From Gilvimarinus sp. 2_MG-2023 (GTDB lineage Bacteria > Pseudomonadota > Gammaproteobacteria > Pseudomonadales > Cellvibrionaceae): a stretch of DNA of 56,306 nt. The notes beneath the pieces were generated by a model. The model did not search any database, was not told the origin of the DNA, and saw only the letters and a program-made list of their open reading frames with translations. Positions 22,340 through 31,631 of this stretch are shown one piece after another. The DNA lies in NCBI RefSeq assembly GCF_030547685.1, contig NZ_JAUOQM010000042.1:1-56306 (forward strand). The letters run 5' to 3'. The translations under genes were made by a program, and so were the position numbers. Position 1 is the stretch's first letter. Each line of letters opens with the position of its first letter.

Positions 22340-25300
22340 TTATTTGTCTTCCGGTAAATCTAACTCCAGGCTTGTTTTGTCCTGTGAAGCACTTGGCGCT
22401 ACTGGCGCCTTGGCGGGTGGGCTTTGTGAGTGCCAAATGCCGCCATTGCTAAGCTGTTGCCAACCCCAACGTAACCAGCCGGTTAGGGCAAAGGCGAGCC
22501 ATAAAGACCACAGTAGCATAACCAAACGATAAGCCCACAGTGGCAAGCTGATAATGGTAACCTGGGGTGTGCTGCCCGCACCCTGATCAATAAACCAGTG
22601 CAGTAGATGGTTACTTGAGCCATTGCCCTGAACCAACATTTGCGGTTGCGCCAAAAGCCCGTAGGGAATAGTGACCAGTAACAACAATAACGAAACAACA
22701 CTAAAAATAATTAAAAACACCTGCATAACATTAAAGTTATTACCCAAGCTTGCGCAGGCTGTGCGTCCGCGCACCGTTAAAGCAATAAAGCAGGCGGCAA
22801 TGATTAACAGTAGCAAGGCGTTCATGGTGACGATGCCCAGGCTTAGCAGTATCCATTCCCACGTACGCAGTGGCGTCAATTTGGTTTTGGCCAAAGCGAT
22901 AGCCAGTAACAACACCACCGCCACTATGCTCCACAATAAAACAGCCGGCCCAATTTGTGGCCCGGAAACCCACAGCACCCACCGATCACTGGGCAAGGTT
23001 ATTGAAATCTCGGCGTTGGCAAAGGGGTAATCGAGCCGAATCGGTTTTGGTTTGGTCAGTAGCGATAATTCACTGGGGCTTTGCCATTGCAGCTCAACGT
23101 TTTGGGTGTCGGCGCTTACCGGTATCGCAAGCTTGCCACTTTGCTGCGCGCTGGGTTGTTCACGCCCGTTAACATGAAGTCGGGTCAGCTCGGCACCGCT
23201 GGGTAATTGAAATTCAAATTTACCCGCTTGATAGGTTTGCACACTCACATTCAATGTGTTGGTTTGCAGCCCTTTGCCCAGCGTTTGCCCCAGAGTTAAT
23301 TCACTCAATGCCAGTGTGGCCCCTTCAACTGGGGTGGGGCGCGATACCTCTAACGTTAAGTTGTCGCCGGGGCGGGGCAACCATTTTACTTGATCACCCT
23401 GTAAAAGCTTAGTTGCTTCGGAGGTGGTCTTAACGTGCCACTTAGGCGCTGCACTTAATTGCCACACTTCATAGCGTTGACTGTTAGCATCCGCGGCGGT
23501 AAGTTCTAAGCTTGTGTTTGGCTCCAAGCGAGAGCGCCACTCAACGCTGCGCTGGGTGGGGGCTAGTTGTACCGGCATAGCGCCATCAATCAGCTCACTA
23601 TCGCTCAGGGGTTGTTCGCCTGGTAGCAGAGGAACTGAAGCGTTAATGCCTCCCTGGCTAGGCGCCATACGGTAGACGCGAGTGTGTACCATCCAATCGT
23701 GTTCAAGCTGAATGTGACGTTCTACCCGAATAAACGGAGCAATGTCGTTGGGTTGCAGCTCTACCTGATCATTGGTTTGTGTTTGCACTGGGTTCAGTTG
23801 CAGATGGCGACCAGGTTTTTGGCTGAGGTTGACGCTCCAGCCGTCCAGCTCGGTAGTGACATTATGTACCACCGTGGAAAAATTTAAATCCAAGGTTTGG
23901 CGTGATGGCACCTGACCGGAAAGCACCACTTGGTGGCGCCCTTTGGGAACTGCGAGCATAAACCCAAGGTCGGCACGCTGTAGGGTGGCGGCTTTGTTAT
24001 TCAGTGTCACCTGCTGCGGCCAGTTATAACCTAGCTCGGGTAGACTGAGAGTCGTTAAGGCTTGTGCGCTGACTTCCAGTTGAACGGTAACCTGTTGATC
24101 GTGCGCCTGTACCAGCGTTGAATTAATGACAGCGCAACTTGGATGGCAGTCGGGCGTTGCAAACAAACGTTCACGCAAGTCATCAAGCAGCTCATTATCA
24201 ATCACCACACTCGCCTCTGGGGCGGGTGTCCAGCCGCTGCCAACAATCAAAGCCAGTACTGCAGCTACACTAGAGCGGGGCAGTTGGGGGAGGCTAGGCC
24301 TGGGGCTTTTAAGCCACAACAACCACGCTAACAACAACGGCGAAAGCAGAGCCAGTAGGTGACCGAGTTTATCCAGTATAGGCGGTACCATCAGTAAGGT
24401 CAGTGTTTGGGTATGGGTCACCGGACCGGTCCAGTTTAAGCGGGCGGAATTCCACTGCCATTTCATTCGCGGTGGTCCAGCCTGCACTTGTTGTTGTGCA
24501 TCGTACTCGGTGCTGAGTATTTCTTTTTGTGGCGCGGGGGCCTCGGCGTATCGAATGCTGCTCAGTATGTTGCTGCTTTGATCAACGACTTTCTCTTCTA
24601 GCGTTCGAGCTACAACGCTCACTTTATCGGCCGATTGAGCCTTTTCTGCGTGTGGTGCTTGCAGGGTATTGATTTGCGAGTGTTCGAGTTGTGGATAAGC
24701 CACCATTCGGGCTTGATTAATGGCAAAGGGCAGCATAATAACCGCAAAGAGTGCAAAGCTTGCCAGTGTGTAATAACTCAAGCGCTGGTGCCATTTGTCT
24801 TTAACGTGCTGAGCCAAAGCAATGCAAATGGCAAAGTTAAGCCAAATAATCAGCGGTGCTCCCTGGCGTTGATACGTTAACACAACCACAAACAGCGCCA
24901 ACGCAGCGGCGCGCCATCCACCCACGCGTTTAACCGCAACCGCAATGATTAAAATTAAAAAGATATCCCACAGGTTAAAGCGATCTATCCATACGCCGCT
25001 TACATTGTCGGCGCCCGAAGTGGCTAAAATAGACCAGCCCGGTGGTAAAAATAGTTGGCTGGAGACGGACTCAAAACTTTCATCCCAACCGCTAACGGGA
25101 ATACTGCTCTGTCTTGGCATACGGCCTACGGCTGATAGGTTGACCGATTGCTGACGTACCTCTACCCCGAGCTGATCGTTTAGTTGCGATACCACTAAGG
25201 GCTGATTGGGGGTTGAGGCACTGCCTAGTTGATAGGCCTCCACCACATTAAGGCGGGCGTTGGGGCCCAGCTCACCGGTTAACGTATCTTCAATGGTAAA

Positions 25301-26380
25301 ACCTGCACCATTAAAATCGAGCCAAAGTTTTTTATTAAGCGTTAACTTGTTCTTGCGCTCGCCGCTGATACGGGATATTTCCTCGAGCGTTGCCGGGTGT
25401 TCATGGTTTAACAGGTAGGCGGGATGATTGACCCATTGGGCGGGGACTTGCGCTTGGGCTGGGTCCACCGTGGGTGCGCCACTGATGTTGGCATTGCGAT
25501 ACTGAGTGTCTGCGGCAAAGCTCCAGATTTCCTGTTCGGGCCAAAGCGCTTCATTTATATTGGCCGATAGCGGCGGTAAGTTCTGCAGGCTGTAGGCTTG
25601 AATATCGATGTGCCAGCGGCCGGGTTTAACCAGAGCGGTAAGCGTATTGTCGGCATTAATTCGCGCGGCCAAATTGCTTTGCACCGACTGCGCTTTAAAA
25701 TGTTGGGGGAGTACTTGTTCGAGCTGTATTTCTCTTGAGGTGCCACTGACGTCAAGGTGAATGCGTGTGGTGAGTGCCATGGGTATGCCGTCTTGCAGTA
25801 AGCGGTAAACGCGTACATTTACATCGTCAGCTTCACTGTCGGCTATCTCTTGAACCTGACCCTGTAGCCTGAGCGTATCGCGGTCTACCTCTATTCGAGG
25901 TACGACTTGTTGATGGCGGGTAAGGCTCAGCAGCCCAGTTTGGCGGGGTATGCTTAACAGCTTGGGTAGAGCCCCCCATTCAAACCGCCCGTTTATGGTG
26001 TGGTTGCCCGCATCGAGCACAACCGCGGGGGCATTGTTGTAGCGAAATAGATTAAGGCTGGTTCCGGTTTGGTCGGTGACAGCCAGAGGCCAATGATTGT
26101 CATCCCCCGGTAAAATAACCTGAGTGCGACGGTACAGATCAACCTCAAGAGTAAATTTACCGCCGCTATCATTGACGTTTAATTGCAGTGACTTGGGCCA
26201 GACACAATGGTGTGCGCTGTTCGAGGCCAAAACACAGGCCGCATCAGGGCGCTCGGCCCGTATCCAATCGGCCCATTCGGCCAGCGGCTTAGGCGTAGCG
26301 GAGGGGTCGTAGGCAGCGTGGCCAGGAAGGGTAGATAACAGCAGCGCTGTAGCTACGAGAAAGAGGATGATTTTTTTCAT
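22340..26380 (-). CDS. Large multi-spanning membrane protein of unknown function
   Basis: 1346 residues from the ATG at 26378-26380; a TTG or GTG a few codons upstream is possible. Residues 1-22 are a signal peptide ending GHA. A periplasmic part of about 440 residues follows, rich in beta-type sequence, then a membrane cluster near 470-560, a soluble stretch, two hydrophobic segments near 670-715, a second periplasmic beta-rich region (about 735-1140), and a C-terminal cluster of about five membrane helices (1150-1285). I recognise no catalytic motif or named domain. WADWIRAERPDAACV near the N-terminus and the internal similarity in layout (beta domain plus helices, twice) are notable. Stand-alone gene, convergent with the porin. 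Possible envelope or polymer-related role; this is a guess. Confidence 0.85.
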   Translation of the reverse strand: MKKIILFLVATALLLSTLPGHAAYDPSATPKPLAEWADWIRAERPDAACVLASNSAHHCVWPKSLQLNVNDSGGKFTLEVDLYRRTQVILPGDDNHWPLAVTDQTGTSLNLFRYNNAPAVVLDAGNHTINGRFEWGALPKLLSIPRQTGLLSLTRHQQVVPRIEVDRDTLRLQGQVQEIADSEADDVNVRVYRLLQDGIPMALTTRIHLDVSGTSREIQLEQVLPQHFKAQSVQSNLAARINADNTLTALVKPGRWHIDIQAYSLQNLPPLSANINEALWPEQEIWSFAADTQYRNANISGAPTVDPAQAQVPAQWVNHPAYLLNHEHPATLEEISRISGERKNKLTLNKKLWLDFNGAGFTIEDTLTGELGPNARLNVVEAYQLGSASTPNQPLVVSQLNDQLGVEVRQQSVNLSAVGRMPRQSSIPVSGWDESFESVSSQLFLPPGWSILATSGADNVSGVWIDRFNLWDIFLILIIAVAVKRVGGWRAAALALFVVVLTYQRQGAPLIIWLNFAICIALAQHVKDKWHQRLSYYTLASFALFAVIMLPFAINQARMVAYPQLEHSQINTLQAPHAEKAQSADKVSVVARTLEEKVVDQSSNILSSIRYAEAPAPQKEILSTEYDAQQQVQAGPPRMKWQWNSARLNWTGPVTHTQTLTLLMVPPILDKLGHLLALLSPLLLAWLLWLKSPRPSLPQLPRSSVAAVLALIVGSGWTPAPEASVVIDNELLDDLRERLFATPDCHPSCAVINSTLVQAHDQQVTVQLEVSAQALTTLSLPELGYNWPQQVTLNNKAATLQRADLGFMLAVPKGRHQVVLSGQVPSRQTLDLNFSTVVHNVTTELDGWSVNLSQKPGRHLQLNPVQTQTNDQVELQPNDIAPFIRVERHIQLEHDWMVHTRVYRMAPSQGGINASVPLLPGEQPLSDSELIDGAMPVQLAPTQRSVEWRSRLEPNTSLELTAADANSQRYEVWQLSAAPKWHVKTTSEATKLLQGDQVKWLPRPGDNLTLEVSRPTPVEGATLALSELTLGQTLGKGLQTNTLNVSVQTYQAGKFEFQLPSGAELTRLHVNGREQPSAQQSGKLAIPVSADTQNVELQWQSPSELSLLTKPKPIRLDYPFANAEISITLPSDRWVLWVSGPQIGPAVLLWSIVAVVLLLAIALAKTKLTPLRTWEWILLSLGIVTMNALLLLIIAACFIALTVRGRTACASLGNNFNVMQVFLIIFSVVSLLLLLVTIPYGLLAQPQMLVQGNGSSNHLLHWFIDQGAGSTPQVTIISLPLWAYRLVMLLWSLWLAFALTGWLRWGWQQLSNGGIWHSQSPPAKAPVAPSASQDKTSLELDLPEDK

Positions 26381-26775
26381 ACGAGTGCTTCCCGTCACCA
26401 ATTGATTATGCGCGATACCTTAGCACAAGGCGGTTATTGCGGGAATTAAAAGATGTTACACAAGAGCACAGGTTCTACTTTTGGAAACAAGGTCGTTCAT
26501 GGCAAAAAACGCTCGGTAATCGGCTGGCCTCAGGGGACAAAAGCGGGCCATCGGCGCGGGTTTTAGTGGGCGGTCGTGTTTATTGTGACGTCGTAATAAT
26601 CTAGGTTAAGCGCTTCGCATCGGGCAAGGAGCTGCCAGTGTATGTAGTTGTTCTTTGTGACCGAAAAACACCTTGCCAGCTTTAAAGCCGATCTCTGTCG
26701 GAGATAGATTGTCGCGGGGAGTGTGATTTTGGCAAATGAATTTGCTGTTATATGTGTGTATCGAGGGAGTGCAAT
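26381..26775. other. 395 bp intergenic region
   Basis: No gene supported. A 72-codon minus-strand ORF (26563-26781) has no ribosome site or family resemblance and overlaps the next gene's start, so I discount it. No clear promoter was found beyond AT-rich stretches. Confidence 0.5.
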
Positions 26776-26952
26776 ATGCAAAAGGTTATCGTATTTAGAA
26801 AAATGTCATTTTGGACAAGTCAGCCGGATATGTTGAAGTTGAATCAAAAAATCCAGTCATTGAATAAAGATGGTTGGAAGGTTCAATCAATCGTTCCCAA
26901 TGTCTCTATGGTGGGGGTTATTCGTTCATTTACTTTGCTGCTTGAAAAGTAA
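26776..26952 (+). CDS. Small protein of DUF4177-like type
   Basis: 58 residues starting MQKVIVFRKMSFWTSQPD, with GAGGGAG seven bases before the ATG. The pattern LNQKIQSLNKDGWKVQSIVPN...RSFTLLLEK matches the short beta-alpha-beta fold of DUF4177-type proteins (LNELGAEGWELVSV...FLKR in relatives). Function of the family is unknown. It is isolated between a minus-strand membrane-protein gene and a minus-strand reductase and lies in the most AT-rich coding stretch of the window, so it may have been acquired. An imperfect hairpin (27015-27046) lies downstream. Confidence 0.65.
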   Translation: MQKVIVFRKMSFWTSQPDMLKLNQKIQSLNKDGWKVQSIVPNVSMVGVIRSFTLLLEK

Positions 26953-27165
26953 TTTTTAAATATACCTCATTAAAAATCATATAATGATAATATTATGTCG
27001 CTGCAAAGTTATGCGGCTGCGTCCGCTACACTTGCGATTCGCAGCCCATATTCGGGTGTTAAGCATCCCCCACTTCTATTAATATCCAGCTCTGCGGTCT
27101 AAATAATCCTTTACCTTTAATTGTTGATTAAAGAGAGGATTGAATAGCCCTGAGCTTTGGTATGG

Positions 27166-28182
27166 TTAAGGCTTAACAATAGCGTCAATCGCTGCCAGCT
27201 CGTCTGCACTAAAGTTCATATTATCTAAAGCCGCAACCGAATCGTTGATTTGTTCGACACGGCTGGCGCCGATGATGGCACTGGTGACGGTTGGGTTATT
27301 GAGCGTCCAGGCAATGGCCATTTGGGCGAGGCTCTGGTCGCGGCTTTGGGCTATGTCGTTTAGGGCGTTTACTTTACCTATGACTTCTTCGCTTAGGTCA
27401 CTTTCTTTTAGGTAAATTTGATCGCCCCGGCCAGCGCGTGAATTATTGGGAATGCCGCCTAGGTATTTGTTGGTGAGGATGCCTTGATTCAGTGGCGAGA
27501 AAACAATGGCGCCTACACCTTCGTTGTCCAGCACGTCGGTCAGGCCGTCTTCAATCCAGCGATCCATGAGGTTGTAGCGGGGCTGGTGTATTAGCAGCGG
27601 GGTACCTAGGTCTTGCAAAATAGCGGCGGCTTGCCGAGTTTGTTCTGCGCTATAGCTGGAAATGCCGGCGTACAGTGCACGGCCTGAGCGAACAATGTAG
27701 TCCAACGCTTGCATGGTTTCTTCCAGTGGGGTTTCTGGATCAAAGCAGTGGGAGTAAAAAATATCAAAGTACTCCACACCGCAACGCTTGAGGCTTTGGT
27801 CGCAACTGGCTACTAAGTATTTGCGTGAGCCGCCCATACCGTAAGGGCCGGGCCACATGTCGTATCCGGCTTTACTGGAAATGATCATTTCATCGCGGTA
27901 GTGGTCTAGACCTTCGGCCATAAGCTGGCCAAAGGTGGATTCTGCCGAGCCGTAGTTGGGGCCATAGTTGTTGGCTAAATCGAAATGCGTAATGCCGAGG
28001 TTAAACGCGCCTTGAACCATGGCGCGGGCATTGGCCAGGGAGTCTACCGCCCCAAAATTTTGCCACAGTCCGAGAGATAGGCGTGGCAGGCGCAAGCCGC
28101 TTTTACCACAGCGCTGATAGGGCATGGTTTGGTAGCGTTGTGCGCTGGCGACATAGCGCGGATTGACTTCGTGGGTAATCAT
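27166..28182 (-). CDS. Aldo/keto reductase, YghZ / L-glyceraldehyde-3-phosphate reductase type
   Basis: 338 residues. MPYQRCGKSGLRLPRLSLGLWQNFG, GITHFDLANNYGPNYGSAE, SSKAGYDMWPGPYGMGGSRKYL and IHQPRYNLMDRW align closely with E. coli YghZ (Gpr), an NADPH-dependent reductase of L-glyceraldehyde 3-phosphate and methylglyoxal. The AKR tetrad is recognisable: Asp in FDLANNY, Tyr in NNYGP, Lys in SSKAGYD and His in YSHCFD. NADP-binding SPLNQGILTNKY and GASRVEQI are intact. It may detoxify reactive triose products of sugar breakdown. It stands alone, 150 bp from cysK on the same strand. Confidence 0.9.
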   Translation of the reverse strand: MITHEVNPRYVASAQRYQTMPYQRCGKSGLRLPRLSLGLWQNFGAVDSLANARAMVQGAFNLGITHFDLANNYGPNYGSAESTFGQLMAEGLDHYRDEMIISSKAGYDMWPGPYGMGGSRKYLVASCDQSLKRCGVEYFDIFYSHCFDPETPLEETMQALDYIVRSGRALYAGISSYSAEQTRQAAAILQDLGTPLLIHQPRYNLMDRWIEDGLTDVLDNEGVGAIVFSPLNQGILTNKYLGGIPNNSRAGRGDQIYLKESDLSEEVIGKVNALNDIAQSRDQSLAQMAIAWTLNNPTVTSAIIGASRVEQINDSVAALDNMNFSADELAAIDAIVKP

Positions 28183-28263
28183 TGGCTGTCTCTTATAGTG
28201 TGTTGTGTGGCTAACGGTGCCCGTATGCGGGTCGGGCTTATTGTTGGATTATACCTATTCTAC

Positions 28264-28291
28264 GAAAAAGCCGACCTTTGGGGGTCGGCTC
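28264..28291 (-). terminator. Rho-independent terminator after cysteine synthase gene
   Basis: On the minus strand AGCCGACC-loop-GGTCGGCT is followed by five T. It lies about 40 bp downstream of the cysK-like stop codon. Confidence 0.85.
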
Positions 28292-28330
28292 TGACGATTC
28301 TTAACAGAGTTTTCGTTTGCCGAGTTGGTG

Positions 28331-29251
28331 TTATTCGCTGGCAAACAAATCGTCAATGGATAGGTAGCGCTCGCCGGTGTCGTAGCTGAACACCAAAATA
28401 CGACTGCCTGGTGCGAATTCCGCTTCGCGCTCTTTAACCGCCGCGAGACTAGCGCCAGATGAAATGCCGACAAATATCGCCTCTTTGCTGGCGCACTGGC
28501 GGGTCATTTCAAAACTTGCTTCTTCGCTAACGGCAATGGTGCCGTCCAGTGTGTCGGTATTGAGAATCTCCGGCACAAAGCCGGCGCCTATACCCTGCAG
28601 GCGATGCAGGCCTTTTTCTTTGCCCGCGATTACTTGAGATTTTTCTGGCTCTACCGCATAGGTTTTCATATTGGGGAATTCGGCCTTCAACGCTTCGCTG
28701 CAGCCGGTGATATGGCCGCCGGTGCCCACGCCGGTAATTAAGTAATCTAAACCTTCCGGAAAGTCGGCTAAAATCTCCTGGGCGGTGGTTTTGCGGTGCG
28801 CTTCTACATTGGCTTTGTTGGTGAATTGTTGCGGCATCCAGCTGTTGGGGTAATCGTCGCGTAACTCGGTGGCTTTGTTGATGGCTCCGCCCATGCCTTG
28901 CTCTTTCGGGGTTAATACCAGCTCGGCACCGAGGGCTTTCATGATTTTTCGCCGTTCGACAGACATAGACTCTGGCATGGTCAGTATAAGTCGGTAACCG
29001 CGCGCGGCCGCTACCATGGCCAAACCAATGCCGGTATTGCCGCTGGTCGGCTCGATGATAACGGTGTCTTTCTGCAGCAAATCTTGGGCTTCGGCGTCAT
29101 CAATCATGGCCAGAGCAATACGGTCTTTGATGCTGGCGCCGGGGTTAAAACGTTCGGCTTTCATCCATACTTCGATGTCGGGTCGAAATAGGTGGTTAAT
29201 TTTAATGCACGGGGTGTTGCCAATGGTCTCTAGAATATTGTTGTACTTCAT
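28331..29251 (-). CDS. cysK: Cysteine synthase A (O-acetylserine sulfhydrylase)
   Basis: 306 residues, PLP fold type II. The PLP lysine is in NPGASIKDR near 43, the substrate loop is TSGNTG, the phosphate cradle [10 protein letters not shown], and the C-terminal ISSGASLAA closes the site. [20 protein letters not shown] is typical of cysteine synthases. It condenses O-acetylserine and sulfide to cysteine. GGAG eight bases before the ATG supports the start. CysK rather than CysM is inferred from overall similarity ([24 protein letters not shown]), not from an assayed feature. Together with cysG it points to assimilatory sulfur metabolism. Confidence 0.88.
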   Translation of the reverse strand: MKYNNILETIGNTPCIKINHLFRPDIEVWMKAERFNPGASIKDRIALAMIDDAEAQDLLQKDTVIIEPTSGNTGIGLAMVAAARGYRLILTMPESMSVERRKIMKALGAELVLTPKEQGMGGAINKATELRDDYPNSWMPQQFTNKANVEAHRKTTAQEILADFPEGLDYLITGVGTGGHITGCSEALKAEFPNMKTYAVEPEKSQVIAGKEKGLHRLQGIGAGFVPEILNTDTLDGTIAVSEEASFEMTRQCASKEAIFVGISSGASLAAVKEREAEFAPGSRILVFSYDTGERYLSIDDLFASE

Positions 29252-29302
29252 TGTTCTGCTCCGTTTGGTGTGTGGCCGGCTTAACTTAGCCCTAGTCGAG
29301 GG

Positions 29303-30532
29303 TTATTTCAATAATTTTGAATCTAATACGTCAGCCGGTGTTCCGATTAAATTTTCTACAATCTCTTTAAGCATGGTGAGGTCAACCCGCTTTTCTTGGA
29401 CAAGTATACGGGTGATGTCGTCTAGCGATTTTTCCCCATCAGTCTTTTGGTCAATTTCCTCGGCCAGCGCTTTAATTAATAATACCGCACGCGCGGTTGT
29501 TTCCCCGCTTGAGGCGCTACCGCGCAGCTGGGTGATGTCTTCACTCCAATCGGCAAGCCATTGGTAAATACGCTCGAGCCTATCGTCGCTTAAACCCCCA
29601 CTGCGGTAGAGAATTTCAATGGCATAGTACTCGGCCAGGCCCTCGACTAACCAGTCGTCGTTGCCTTTATCGGTAATGCCGGTCAAGGTATGAAATAGCT
29701 CATGGAGCAGGGTGCTGGTGCCATTTTCGCTCACCATAGGCCGGTCGGCATGGAAGAACAGCGAGTTGGGGCCTGACAAGCCACCACGCCACATGGGGTC
29801 TGGCGCGGTAACGATTAATACCTTGGGTGGCAGCTCGTCCAACAGCTGACGAAATTGAGGCCAGTTCATAAGAATAAAGCTGACTAAGTCCATCCGTTTT
29901 ACGCCCAGATTTTGCGGCGCACTGACGGCAATGTGTGTATCGCTTAAGCGCTCGCGCCGGGTGCCGAGTTTACCGGCTATAAACCAACCGGTGGGGCGGT
30001 CAAAGCGTCGGTCGGGGTCGTCAATGGCAAAGCTGCCATCTTCTTGTTTGAGCCAGCCGCTGTTCACGCTGTTCCAGTGCTCGGGCAGGGTAAAAGTTAA
30101 GGTGGCTTGGCTTTCAACTCCGGCTTTAGTGCGTACTTTGGCCGGTGGGACTAGATCGTCGCCCCTAAATATGGTGAAGTTTTTTTGCCGGATAGAGTCG
30201 AACTCCCCTGGATCGCGCTCGTGATTAAGCGCCACTTTATACTCTAGTTTGGCGTTTTCTTCCGGTGGGTGCCAAATCGCGCGCCCATCGTTGACCTCTA
30301 GTTGACCGTTGCCCTCTATATCACTATGAAAGTCGGGGTCGAGGTTAAAATTAATACTCTTAATCAGCTGGGCTTGAGGAATGGTTATGCTCATCTGAGC
30401 GTGCTCGGTATCATCGCTTATGGTCGCATGATATTGAAGAGCGTAAGTCTCGCTAATGGCGGTATTTGAGGTGATTAACAGAGCGAGGAAAAAGCTCGAT
30501 TTAAAGATTCCCGAGCGGAACGTCAGGGACAT
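29303..30532 (-). CDS. Zinc-metallopeptidase-like secreted protein (gluzincin fold)
   Basis: 409 residues from the ATG at 30530-30532, preceded by GGAG. The N-terminus has a signal sequence (about 1-27, ending AIS). The HExxH motif HELFH is at 277-281 and the third ligand Glu297 sits in WLVEGLAEYYAIE, the gluzincin spacing (HExxH then 15-20 residues to E), as in M61 glycyl aminopeptidases. An N-terminal beta-rich domain (about 30-180) precedes, as in M61 proteins. Probable periplasmic or exported peptidase; substrate unknown. It is 51 bp upstream of cysK on the same strand, but the pair has no obvious functional link. Confidence 0.78.
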   Translation of the reverse strand: MSLTFRSGIFKSSFFLALLITSNTAISETYALQYHATISDDTEHAQMSITIPQAQLIKSINFNLDPDFHSDIEGNGQLEVNDGRAIWHPPEENAKLEYKVALNHERDPGEFDSIRQKNFTIFRGDDLVPPAKVRTKAGVESQATLTFTLPEHWNSVNSGWLKQEDGSFAIDDPDRRFDRPTGWFIAGKLGTRRERLSDTHIAVSAPQNLGVKRMDLVSFILMNWPQFRQLLDELPPKVLIVTAPDPMWRGGLSGPNSLFFHADRPMVSENGTSTLLHELFHTLTGITDKGNDDWLVEGLAEYYAIEILYRSGGLSDDRLERIYQWLADWSEDITQLRGSASSGETTARAVLLIKALAEEIDQKTDGEKSLDDITRILVQEKRVDLTMLKEIVENLIGTPADVLDSKLLK

Positions 30533-30701
30533 AAAAATATAACTCCGATGACAACGAGTGAGTGTAAGTAAACATAGAGTGCATGGTTTGGGCATACGCA
30601 TCAACGCCTATGATCACATTTCGGTCGATAAATTCAACTTGTTAACCGAAGTGTCCTTCTTTATGATGCCCCACCTTGGTGCACTGTAAAGGTAGAGTCG
30701 C

Positions 30702-31631
30702 GTGTTATTTCTCAAAGGTTTACTGGGGATAGAGGAAAATGTAACAAACCATCCGGAAAAACTGATATCCGGTTTAGGTGCTGCTGTAGGGATTGGCTTG
30801 GTTTACGGCTTAACACAATGGTTTGTACCGGACGCTACGGCTTGGATCTTGGCGTCTATGGGGGCTTCAGCGGTACTGCTATTTGCTGTGCCCCACGGGC
30901 CACTATCGCAGCCGTGGGCGCTCGTCGGCGGGCATCTAATCTCAGCTTTGGTCGGGGTGTCGGTTCAGCAATGCTTACCTGGGCAGCCTTTTGCGCCTGC
31001 TCTTGCGGTTGGCCTTGCCGTATTGCTCATGTGTTATTTGCGTTGCATACACCCACCCGGTGGGGCTACCGCTTTAGCTGCGGTTATCGGTGGGCCCGCT
31101 ATTCATCAGTTGGGTTATGGTTATTTGTTGATTCCGATAGGCATTAATGTCGCCGTTATCTTGGCCGCTGCGGTGTTGTTTAACAGTGTGTTTGCATGGC
31201 GGCGATACCCAAGAACCTTGGCTAGCAGCGGGCATGTGGTTAATAAGTCTCTGCCAACGTTGACCCATGAAGACTTTGCCGCGGCAATGCACGATTTAAA
31301 CACTTTTGTGGATGTGGCGCCGGATGAACTGTCGGATATATTTGCTCGTGCCTGGGAACATGCACGCCAGCACGATAGCCATAAGCTTGAGCTACACAAA
31401 GGGGCTTACTACAGCAATGGCGAGGTGGGTGCACAGTGGTGTGTTAGACAAATTTTTGATTGCGATGACGACCTAAGTCGTAATGATGCCAAATTAATTT
31501 ATCGCAATGTGGTTGGTGTCGAGTCAGAGCAAACCACACTTTGCCGAGTTGGGGAGTTTCGCCAATGGGTACGCTGCCAAGTGCAAAAACGCAATGGTCA
31601 TTGGGTTCGCGTGGTGCCAGAGGCTCAATAA
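30702..31631 (+). CDS. HPP family membrane protein with C-terminal cytoplasmic domain
   Basis: 309 residues from a GTG codon (GGTAGAG upstream). Residues about 20-165 form four to five membrane helices with the family motif CIHPPGGATALAAVIGGPA at 115-133, which gives the HPP family its name; family members have been linked to nitrite transport in plants and cyanobacteria. After RRYPRTL (about 170) comes a soluble domain of about 135 residues with AAAMHDLNTFVDVAPDELSDIFARAWEHA and GAYYSNGEVGAQWCVRQI; I cannot name it, and it is not a CBS pair as in some relatives. It overlaps the next gene by seven bases, convergently. Transport role is inferred from family only. Confidence 0.82.
   Translation: MLFLKGLLGIEENVTNHPEKLISGLGAAVGIGLVYGLTQWFVPDATAWILASMGASAVLLFAVPHGPLSQPWALVGGHLISALVGVSVQQCLPGQPFAPALAVGLAVLLMCYLRCIHPPGGATALAAVIGGPAIHQLGYGYLLIPIGINVAVILAAAVLFNSVFAWRRYPRTLASSGHVVNKSLPTLTHEDFAAAMHDLNTFVDVAPDELSDIFARAWEHARQHDSHKLELHKGAYYSNGEVGAQWCVRQIFDCDDDLSRNDAKLIYRNVVGVESEQTTLCRVGEFRQWVRCQVQKRNGHWVRVVPEAQ

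Noticed and set aside
26563-26781. 72-codon minus-strand ORF
   Set aside because: No ribosome site or family resemblance, and it overlaps the start of the better-supported 58-residue gene.
27001-27060. Possible integron attC site (GTTATGC...GTTAAGC with a hairpin)
   Set aside because: The two core-like motifs point the same way instead of being inverted, no integrase is in the window, and no cassette array is present.
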